Assembly (NCBI GenBank): GCA_913009475.1
Contig: CAJVYJ010000047.1
Location: forward strand, 1 to 10,780
Direction of reading: 5' to 3'
Length of the DNA stretch: 10,780 bases
Source of the DNA: an uncultured Actinomycetes bacterium
GTDB lineage: Bacteria; Actinomycetota; Aquicultoria; CAJVYJ01
Positions 7,259 to 10,780 of the stretch are shown here, one piece after another (the first letter of the stretch is position 1; each line of letters starts with the position of its first letter). The position numbers were made by a program, and so were the translations under genes. The notes under the pieces are model-generated. The model worked only from the letters and a program-made list of their open reading frames with translations, ran no database searches and had not been told where the DNA came from.

Positions 7259-7574
7259 AAATTAATTTCTGTATTCTCAATCGAACCTTACAGGTATATA
7301 TCATTATCCATAAAAAAGATAGCTTTGTTGGTAGTTAAAATCGCTCACCTAGAGTTCCGGCCGAAAACCCAGTCTCGCGCGCCGCTTAGCGGAGTCCAGG
7401 ATACATTAATCTCCCAGTCTTCACGGGCGGATATAAGATCCGCCCCTACACATTGTAAAACTCAAATTTTAAGACTGTTTAAAAAACTGAATATTGCCAA
7501 AACTACTAAGCTGTTTATTATTGGTTTTGTTTGATGCTGTCACTTAAATATAGCGAGTGCGCCTTACTTGAAAG
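7259..7574. other. Gene-free stretch with REP-like GC-rich hairpins
   Basis: No supported gene lies here. A + strand frame at 7325-7534 has no ribosome-binding site and no recognisable protein character. The stretch includes the leader of the helicase gene and a GC-rich block at 7350-7450 with small inverted repeats, among them CCGC-TTA-GCGG at 7382-7392. The block looks like decayed palindromic repeat units, not like tRNA or another RNA gene that I can name. Confidence 0.6.
7425..7445. repeat. REP-like hairpin
   Basis: GGGCGGAT and ATCCGCCC pair perfectly over eight bases with a five-base loop. No T-run follows on either strand, so it is not an obvious terminator. Such GGGGCGGA...TCCGCCCC hairpins are a common form of dispersed intergenic repeat in bacteria. 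Confidence 0.6.
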
Positions 7575-7889
7575 CTAAAGATTCAACACAGAGGATATAG
7601 CGCCGCTAATCTCACGATGGTTAGGGACAGGAACTGTAACGGTGCTCTCGGATAGTTTTTTCTGCATAATTATATGACTACCGCGTCTGCGTATTTCAAG
7701 AAAATCGCCATGAAGCCGTTGCTTTATTTCTTCGGAAGACGCGGTTTCAAAAAATAATTCCAAGGCTTCTTTTAGGTTATCACGTGCCTTTTCAACACTA
7801 TCTCCCTGGCTGGCAATATCAAGTTCGGGGCAGATAGATACGTAACCGTCATCCTCTTTTTCTATAATTGCAGTAAGTTTATGTACCAT
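7575..7889 (-). CDS. HicB-type antitoxin fused in frame to a truncated HicA
   Basis: The first 60 or so residues are a typical HicB/UPF0150 domain: LTAIIEKEDDGYVSICPELDIASQGDSVEKARDNLKEALELFFETASSEEIKQRLHG. Instead of the normal HicB end, the frame continues as FLEIRRRGSHIIMQKKL...TVTVPVPNHREISGAISSVL (63-102), which is the middle and end of a HicA mRNA-interferase toxin, including the GSH segment that carries the family's catalytic His (H72). The first HicA helix (about the first 20 residues) is missing, so an in-frame deletion has probably joined hicB to hicA. In ordinary loci HicA binds and cuts mRNA and HicB neutralises it. Here toxin activity is doubtful. The ATG has a strong AAGGAGG four bases upstream. 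The gene is 104 residues and uninterrupted. Confidence 0.75.
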   Translation of the reverse strand: MVHKLTAIIEKEDDGYVSICPELDIASQGDSVEKARDNLKEALELFFETASSEEIKQRLHGDFLEIRRRGSHIIMQKKLSESTVTVPVPNHREISGAISSVLNL

Positions 7890-7915
7890 TCTGCCTCCTT
7901 TTTAATTGATTTTTA

Positions 7916-7949
7916 ACTATAACATAACCTTTTAAATGTAAAGTGTCAT
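7916..7949 (-). promoter_or_regulatory. Probable promoter of the HicB-HicA fusion gene
   Basis: On the minus strand ATGACA (7944-7949), a 17-base spacer and TATGTT (7921-7926) give one possible promoter; TATAGT (7916-7921) with TTTACA (7937-7942) at 15 bases is a second, overlapping reading. The -35 box overlaps the stop codon of the ywbE relic. Confidence 0.4.
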
Positions 7950-8029
7950 TTGCATATCTCTTTGACTCGTCCTACATCTCCATTAGTTAATCTTACTTTT
8001 ATGCCATGCGGATGTGAAGGTGTGATTAG
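7946..8029 (-). pseudogene. ywbE-family (DUF2196) gene relic, C-terminal end only
   Basis: A minus-strand frame too short for normal gene finding reads LITPSHPHGIKVRLTNGDVGRVKEICK followed by TGA. This matches the conserved end of YwbE-family proteins, which read like ILTNSPTHPHGIKVRLxDGxVGRVK. A few codons upstream the frame meets a TAA and the family's N-terminal half (KxGxxVDIVLKxDQRTGKLTxG) is absent, so it is a decayed fragment. YwbE's function is not known. It lies between the two toxin-antitoxin loci, as expected where insertions have cut into older genes. Confidence 0.65.
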
Positions 8030-8081
8030 CTGTCGGCTGGATTATTTTGTTATGCCCAATCTTCTTTTGGCAACATTGTCA

Positions 8082-8393
8082 TCAGTCGGAAACGTCACTT
8101 GGCAAATATGGTAGTTGTGCGCTATGCCAGACGGCTACTATCCAGACCGTCTTTTTCTTAATCCGGTAAAAGAAACGGTACGATCCTATAATAACCTCGC
8201 GAAATTGAAGATCAGGAAATTCCGGTAGACTGCGACCGGATTCCGGGAAGTCACGAAGCCTTGCGAGCGCATTTTCAGTTTTATGCCTAAAAGAAACGGC
8301 CGCCGACGGATTTTCTTTTTTAATATACATGATGGTATCGAGAAATTGTTTGTGTGCTGTCGGAGAAAAAAGGATTTTCACGGCTGCATTCAA
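8082..8393 (-). CDS. ParE/RelE-family toxin
   Basis: A 103-residue toxin of the ParE/RelE superfamily, small basic proteins that either block gyrase (ParE) or cut mRNA on the ribosome (RelE). Typical blocks are an N-terminal FSPTAHKQFLDTIMYIKKENP helical region, LRDFPESGRSLPEFPDLQFREVIIGSYRFFYRI (47-79) and VWIVAVWHSAQ (83-93). The pattern P-E-x-G...REVIxGxYRxxYRI fits ParE best, but the target cannot be fixed. The start is a TTG sharing two bases with the TGA stop of the antitoxin gene (overlap of four bases in all), which shows translational coupling; a GTG at codon 5 is an alternative. All core positions appear intact. Confidence 0.88.
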   Translation of the reverse strand: MNAAVKILFSPTAHKQFLDTIMYIKKENPSAAVSFRHKTENALARLRDFPESGRSLPEFPDLQFREVIIGSYRFFYRIKKKTVWIVAVWHSAQLPYLPSDVSD

Positions 8394-8656
8394 TCTATTA
8401 GCTTGTCAGCTTCATTTAATACAGTATCCAGCTCAAATCCAACGCCTGCTTCTATTTCTTTTTCGCCCTGCGCGAGTAAACGCAAAATCTCCAATTCATG
8501 CTGCGCGCGTTCGTAGGCTTCCATGCCGACCATTACAGCTGCAGCACGCCCACGCTGAGTAATAAAGACAGGCTCTCGAGAGCTGGCGACGTGTTTAACA
8601 ATATTTGAAGCATCTTGTCTGAGATCTGATATTGGAACTATTTTTGGAACTGACAT
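8390..8656 (-). CDS. Phd/YefM-family antitoxin
   Basis: An 88-residue antitoxin. The N-terminal half (VPISDLRQDASNIVKHVASSREPVFITQRGRAAAVMVGMEAYE, 7-49) is the DNA-binding and dimer domain of the Phd/YefM family; the acidic helical tail (about 50-88) should wrap the toxin. It comes first in the pair, as is usual, and overlaps the ParE/RelE toxin start. The ATG has AGGAGG eight bases upstream. A clear promoter and paired operator arms lie directly before it, so the antitoxin-toxin complex probably represses its own transcription. Confidence 0.92.
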   Translation of the reverse strand: MSVPKIVPISDLRQDASNIVKHVASSREPVFITQRGRAAAVMVGMEAYERAQHELEILRLLAQGEKEIEAGVGFELDTVLNEADKLID

Positions 8657-8697
8657 TGGTAATACCTCCTATGGTAGTCTTAATTGTATTACCAATG
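8654..8697. promoter_or_regulatory. Operator arms of the Phd-ParE pair
   Basis: Two perfectly complementary 12-base arms, CATTGGTAATAC (8654-8665) and GTATTACCAATG (8686-8697), are separated by 20 bases, a centre-to-centre distance of 32 bases or about three helical turns. One arm covers the start codon and the other lies in the promoter spacer touching the -10 box. With transcription starting near 8676 only one arm is transcribed, so this is a DNA operator, not an mRNA hairpin. Autorepression by the antitoxin or the complex is the expected use. Confidence 0.7.
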
Positions 8698-8711
8698 ACC
8701 CCATGAAGCAA
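8683..8711 (-). promoter_or_regulatory. Promoter of the Phd-ParE pair
   Basis: On the minus strand TTGCTT (8706-8711), a 17-base spacer and TACAAT (8683-8688) form a good sigma-70-type promoter. The expected start point near 8676 gives a leader of about 20 bases holding the AGGAGG site. Confidence 0.65.
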
Positions 8712-8779
8712 CACTATTAGTCCATATTTCTATCGATGCATTCAGCACCACAACGTTGTATTAGCCAGACCTTTTTACG

Positions 8780-9082
8780 ATGCCCAATTTAATTTCAGTT
8801 ACACCGACCCTTCATCTTACCAAAGTCATAATTTTCTCTCATAAGTCATTACCAATTCCAATAGTTTTTCAGTTCTTTTCGACTTGCTTTTCGAGCAGAA
8901 ATAATTCGAATAAGTTCCTTTCTAATAATAAAAACTATAAACAATTTTCTCCACAGATAGAAGAAAAATTTGAAAAATTAGACCCTATTACAAGAAAAAT
9001 ATTTGAACAGCAAATATATTCACAAATAAAATGTATTGAAGAAACTGTATCAAGTTTTGTAAATTTTATTATTAGAGATTAA
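8780..9082 (+). CDS. Doubtful hypothetical ORF in the AT-rich junction stretch
   Basis: This is the only open frame of any size in the roughly 400 bases between the Phd promoter and the small-gene array, and it is on the strand opposite to everything else. The first 45 residues look like random translation. The second half (NNKNYKQFSPQIEEKFEKLDPITRKIFEQQIYSQIKCIEETVSSFVNFIIRD) is a charged, helix-forming sequence that could be a real protein end. There is no Shine-Dalgarno before the ATG at 8780. I do not recognise it; it may be the decayed tail of a lost gene. Nothing else was found in 8712-9101. Confidence 0.25.
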   Translation: MPNLISVTPTLHLTKVIIFSHKSLPIPIVFQFFSTCFSSRNNSNKFLSNNKNYKQFSPQIEEKFEKLDPITRKIFEQQIYSQIKCIEETVSSFVNFIIRD

Positions 9083-9101
9083 ATTATGAAATTACAAAAA
9101 C

Positions 9102-9305
9102 TTATAAAATTAGATTAAAAAATTTGTTAAATAATTTGTCATCAGTTTCCAGCAGGTTTAAAATATGCAATACTATTTTTCTACTAAAAACATCGTCAGC
9201 TTGTTTGCAATATCCCCATTTTATGCCGACTGTCCGATCCGAGCCGTTTTGGTATATTTTCAATGGAGTTTGTTCAATAAATTGTTTAATAATAGTTAAA
9301 TTCAT
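9102..9305 (-). CDS. Small hypothetical protein (67 residues)
   Basis: Unrecognised. The protein reads MNLTIIKQFIEQTPLKIYQ, then NGSDRTVGIKWGYCKQADDVFSRKIVLHILNLLETDDKLF, and ends in a Phe/Asn/Lys-rich tail; no signal peptide or membrane helix. The DNA for NGSDRTVG (9225-9250) resembles the block that codes ARDSR in two neighbouring genes, read in another frame and with a four-base insertion, so it shares the array's repeated DNA. It starts ten bases after the stop of the next gene upstream, without a Shine-Dalgarno but with AAAAAT before the ATG. It is the last member of the small-gene row. Confidence 0.5.
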   Translation of the reverse strand: MNLTIIKQFIEQTPLKIYQNGSDRTVGIKWGYCKQADDVFSRKIVLHILNLLETDDKLFNKFFNLIL

Positions 9306-9315
9306 ATTTTTAAGT

Positions 9316-9564
9316 TTATTTTATTATTTTAAATAATTTGCAGGGAGCGTCCAGTTTAATAATAAAATCAGCATTAATATCTACTAATTTTTGCGTCCAG
9401 TCCCAGCCACCTATCCAGTCCTTGCCGTCAGCGTCAATATTAAAAGCGTAACAGTCCGCCGAGCGAGCATTTAAGCGGTAAAATGAGCCAAAGGCGTGTT
9501 GTTTTATTTTATTAAATAGAGAGTATCCACAAGCGGTTTTTATTTTTATTGGTTGATATTTCAT
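9316..9564 (-). CDS. Small hypothetical protein, KYQPIKIK module
   Basis: An unrecognised 82-residue protein. Its first 23 residues (MKYQPIKIKTACGYSLFNKIKQH) recur almost unchanged as a 24-residue stub at 10064-10138, and the first part of them recurs inside the gene at 10135-10398. After NKIKQ it reads FYRLNARSADCYAFNIDADGKDWIGGWDW, then VDINADFIIKLDAPCKLFKIIK. The order NKIKQ...R...CY...DG also occurs in the gene at 9631-10011, a hint of distant kinship. The leader before the ATG is TTAACCCCAAAAAT without Shine-Dalgarno; the same leader DNA recurs elsewhere in the array. It is soluble by appearance. Confidence 0.6.
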   Translation of the reverse strand: MKYQPIKIKTACGYSLFNKIKQHAFGSFYRLNARSADCYAFNIDADGKDWIGGWDWTQKLVDINADFIIKLDAPCKLFKIIK

Positions 9565-9595
9565 ATTTTTGGGGTTAATGGTTAATTAACTTGCG
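9501..9595. repeat. Module A, copy 1 (leader plus first codons of the KYQPIKIK gene)
   Basis: First of three dispersed copies of one block. On the + strand it runs GTTTTATTTTATTAAATA..., then TTTTTATTTTTATTGGTTG, a start-codon position, and GGGGTTAATGGTTAATTAAC with ACTTGC at the end. Copy 2 (10075-10144) matches the coding part; copy 3 (10255-10321) matches from TTTTTATTTTTATTGG through the leader. The likeness covers non-coding leader as well as codons, so it is DNA-level duplication rather than protein constraint only. Confidence 0.75.
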
Positions 9596-9622
9596 GACGG
9601 GTAATTGAGCATAGCCCGCCCG
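9594..9622. terminator. GC-rich hairpin between two array genes
   Basis: CGGACGGG and CCCGCCCG pair in seven of eight positions around a 13-base loop, just after the stop of the 126-residue gene and before the 82-residue gene. It is not followed by a clean T-run, so terminator function is uncertain; it could also be part of the repeat system. Confidence 0.3.
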
Positions 9623-9630
9623 TAAATCAA

Positions 9631-10011
9631 TTAAATCAATTGAGCAATAGCAGGAGTATCATCACAGTCAGGCAAATAATCGTGAGCTAAATCATTCTGT
9701 AAATCATCTCCAGCCGTGTCAATGGTTTCAAAGCCATCATCAAGCGGTAAATACTTTTTAATATCATCAGGCGTAAAAATGTTAAATAAATCAATAAAAT
9801 TATCTTTATCATCTAAAAAAATGGTTTCGTCCTTTAAATCATAATCGCCATAAAGTCCCAGCCGTCCGACATCATTGTAAAAAGTAAACTTCGAGCCGTC
9901 CACCTTTATAAAATCCAGTTCGTAGCAAGTCCCGCCGATATACTTGCGACTGTCCCGAGCCGTTTTTAGCCCAGCTTGTTTTATTTTATTGGTAATTTGT
10001 TGTTTATTCAT
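9631..10011 (-). CDS. Acidic hypothetical protein (126 residues), NKIKQAGLK module
   Basis: Unrecognised; the longest gene of the array. It begins MNKQQITNKIKQAGLKTARDSRKYIGG; the stretch NKIKQAGLK-ARDSR is shared with the gene at 10135-10398 through a 50-base DNA repeat. The middle, CYELDFIKVDGSKFTFYNDVGRLGLYGDYDLKDETIFLDDKDNFIDLFN, reads like a compact beta-rich domain, and the C-terminal half is strongly acidic (DDIKKYLPLDDGFETIDTAGDDLQNDLAHDYLPDCDD). No signal peptide or membrane helix is seen. The ATG has a run of A before it (AAAAAAATATG) and no Shine-Dalgarno. Very acidic small proteins can be DNA mimics or inhibitors of phages and mobile elements, but nothing specific supports that here. 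Confidence 0.65.
   Translation of the reverse strand: MNKQQITNKIKQAGLKTARDSRKYIGGTCYELDFIKVDGSKFTFYNDVGRLGLYGDYDLKDETIFLDDKDNFIDLFNIFTPDDIKKYLPLDDGFETIDTAGDDLQNDLAHDYLPDCDDTPAIAQLI
9946..9995. repeat. Module B, copy 1 (ARDSR / NKIKQAGLK block)
   Basis: Fifty bases that match 10327-10376 at 47 positions. It encodes the start of the 126-residue gene (NKIKQAGLKTARDSR). A shorter, altered piece of the same block (GACTGTCCGATCCGAGCCGTTTT) lies at about 9228-9250 in the 67-residue gene, in a different frame. Confidence 0.8.
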
Positions 10012-10063
10012 ATTTTTTTGGTTTGTTTAATCTTGTTTAATAAGGTTTGGGCCGACCTTTATT

Positions 10064-10138
10064 TTAAATAAGCTGTTTTATTTTATTAAATAAGGAGTAT
10101 TTACAAGCGTCCTTTATTTTTATTGGTTGGTATTTCAT
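10064..10138 (-). CDS. 24-residue stub of the KYQPIKIK gene
   Basis: The frame reads MKYQPIKIKDACKYSL then FNKIKQLI and stops with TAA. It is a truncated copy of the first part of the 82-residue gene at 9316-9564 (MKYQPIKIKTACGYSLFNKIKQH). Its ATG overlaps the TGA of the 87-residue gene in an ATGA, so it could be translated by coupling. It may be a remnant left when the module recombined or a genuine tiny gene; the former seems more likely. Confidence 0.5.
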   Translation of the reverse strand: MKYQPIKIKDACKYSLFNKIKQLI

Positions 10139-10144
10139 ATTTTT
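10075..10144. repeat. Module A, copy 2
   Basis: The copy that forms the 24-residue stub. It matches copy 1 from GTTTTATTTTATTAAATA through TTTATTTTTATTGGTTG to the start codon, then diverges before the GGGGTTAATGG leader seen in copies 1 and 3. Confidence 0.75.
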
Positions 10145-10398
10145 TTCTTTCCAGATAAATATGTTATAATAGTTAATAATATGCTTAAGATTAGTTTATT
10201 AATCAATAAATAAAGTAATATACCAAAACCAATTAATAGCCATAAAGAATGTTTGCAAACGGTTTTTATTTTTATTGGTTGGTATTTTATATCTTTAGGG
10301 TTAATGGTTAATTGACTTGCGAGCGAGCGACTGTCCCGAGCCATTTTTAGCCCAGCTTGTTTTATTTTGTTAGTAAGGTTTTTTTGTGTGTTAGTCAT
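10135..10398 (-). CDS. Chimeric small membrane protein (87 residues) built from two array modules
   Basis: Unrecognised. Residues 1-24 (MTNTQKNLTNKIKQAGLKMARDSR) are module B, as in the 126-residue gene. Residues about 25-50 (SLASQLTINPKDIKYQPIKIKTVCKHS) are the leader plus first codons of module A read through as protein: where the 82-residue gene has ATG this gene has ATA, and the normally untranslated leader is in frame. The remainder, LWLLIGFGILLYLLINKLILSILLTIITYL, is strongly hydrophobic and should make one or two membrane helices, ending in GKKKI. Thus it looks like a recombination product carrying a new membrane tail. No Shine-Dalgarno; A-rich bases precede the ATG. Whether it is expressed is unknown. 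Confidence 0.55.
   Translation of the reverse strand: MTNTQKNLTNKIKQAGLKMARDSRSLASQLTINPKDIKYQPIKIKTVCKHSLWLLIGFGILLYLLINKLILSILLTIITYLSGKKKI
10255..10321. repeat. Module A, copy 3 (inside the chimeric gene)
   Basis: Matches copy 1 across CGGTTTTTATTTTTATTGG, the former start codon (now ATA on the minus strand) and the leader GGTTAATGGTTAATTGAC with ACTTGCG. Here the leader is translated within the 87-residue frame. Confidence 0.75.
10327..10376. repeat. Module B, copy 2
   Basis: Fifty bases with three mismatches to 9946-9995, encoding NKIKQAGLKMARDSR at the start of the 87-residue gene. It follows module A copy 3 within six bases, so the two modules are joined here. Confidence 0.8.
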
Positions 10399-10436
10399 AT
10401 TTTTTTTGAGCCAACTTGCTATTAACTTTATTTGGT

Positions 10437-10619
10437 TTAAAGTTCAGGACAGTCAGCTAACTGCTTTAATCCATTGTAGATAAGGCAAGCGTCCTTGCTG
10501 TTGGGTATATCAAAAATGAAAGTTTTTAAATCATTATAATTGTAGTCATCAAAATCATTTTCGCCGTACCCTAAACAGTCAATGGCATAATTTTTAAGTT
10601 GTTGTGTAGTCAGTTTCAT
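10437..10619 (-). CDS. Small hypothetical protein (60 residues)
   Basis: Unrecognised. It reads MKLTTQQLKNYAIDCLGYGENDFDDYNYNDLKTFIFD and then IPNSKDACLIYNGLKQLADCPEL; acidic, soluble, with three Cys. The frame stays open to 10688, but the ATG at 10619 is preferred because the upstream codons (GGGWLSGWLSQQ) are low-complexity and because the leader before this ATG (GCAAGTCAATTA...TTAAACCCCAAA) is like that before the 82-residue gene. No Shine-Dalgarno is present. Function unknown. Confidence 0.55.
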   Translation of the reverse strand: MKLTTQQLKNYAIDCLGYGENDFDDYNYNDLKTFIFDIPNSKDACLIYNGLKQLADCPEL

Positions 10620-10688
10620 AGGTTTGGGGTTTAAGTAATTGACTTGCTGCGAGAGCCAGCCCGAGAGCCAGCCACCACCATAAATCAA

Positions 10689-10780
10689 CTAAAATGGAAA
10701 TTTAAATAATTTGAGCCGTTCGGGTTTATCAACCAACCAGCTGTTAAATTCAACCAGCGTTTTGTCTTTGCCATAATAAG
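10689..10780 (-). CDS. C-terminal end of a gene cut by the right edge
   Basis: The last 29 residues read YYGKDKTLVEFNSWLVDK then PERLKLFKFPF before a TAG. Of the three minus-strand frames here this one has protein-like composition and stays open to the edge. It belongs to the same row of minus-strand genes; the family cannot be told from so little. Confidence 0.5.
   Translation of the reverse strand, partial: YYGKDKTLVEFNSWLVDKPERLKLFKFPF

Noticed and set aside
7340..7450. GC-rich block considered as a tRNA or other structured RNA
   Set aside because: No T-loop (GGTTCGA-type) sequence or cloverleaf on either strand; only short palindromes were found.
7325..7534. 69-codon + strand frame upstream of the helicase
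   Set aside because: No ribosome-binding site, and it crosses REP-like hairpins; peptide has no protein-like pattern.
8283..8562. Two 77-codon + strand frames across the toxin-antitoxin genes
   Set aside because: Antisense to the well-supported Phd-ParE pair.
10140..10200. TATAAT-like box at about 10165 on the + strand
   Set aside because: It lies inside the hydrophobic part of the minus-strand chimeric gene, has no -35 partner at proper spacing, and leads to no + strand gene.
9501..10376. Repeats considered as a CRISPR array
   Set aside because: Copies differ in length, overlap coding frames, are irregularly spaced and have no uniform spacers.

Overview
The window looks like a bacterial chromosome segment (compact genes, Shine-Dalgarno sites, bacterial riboswitch and toxin-antitoxin families) joined at about 8.7 kb to a more AT-rich stretch of different character. 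No rRNA, tRNA or CRISPR array is visible, so I cannot name the lineage. A B12 riboswitch, long-chain prenyl synthase, and an amidohydrolase of the kind that includes aminodeoxyfutalosine deaminase would fit an anaerobic bacterium that assembles B12 and makes an isoprenoid quinone, but that is inference.

Layout, with nearly every gene on the minus strand (so it is read from right to left). Positions 1-1870 hold an isoprenoid/quinone-like group: a degenerate prenyl-synthase-like protein with its own likely promoter, a full polyprenyl diphosphate synthase, and the N-terminal 93 residues of an amidohydrolase cut by the window edge. Positions 1928-4844 hold a nucleotide-loop-assembly B12 operon: promoter, cobalamin riboswitch, intrinsic terminator, a long imperfect palindrome, then cobT, cobS and a cobC-like phosphatase. 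Together CobT (activates dimethylbenzimidazole), CobS (joins it to the cobinamide) and CobC (removes phosphate) finish the lower loop of cobalamin, and the riboswitch shuts the operon off when B12 is plentiful. Positions 4904-7258 hold a class I SAM methyltransferase and a DEAD-box RNA helicase with a DbpA-type RNA-binding tail.

Positions 7259-8711 are accessory: a gene-free stretch with REP-like hairpins, a HicB antitoxin fused in frame to the tail end of a HicA toxin, a relic of a ywbE-family gene, and an intact Phd/YefM-ParE/RelE toxin-antitoxin pair with a clear promoter and paired operator arms.

From about 8.7 kb to the right edge the sequence becomes AT-rich and genes lose Shine-Dalgarno sites. 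Here lies a tight row of small minus-strand genes of unknown function built from shared repeated DNA modules: the same coding-plus-leader blocks recur two or three times, giving full genes, a 24-residue stub and one fusion gene with a membrane tail. This modular small-gene array is the most unusual part of the window. It may be a mobile element or phage/plasmid region, or the join may be an assembly artefact.
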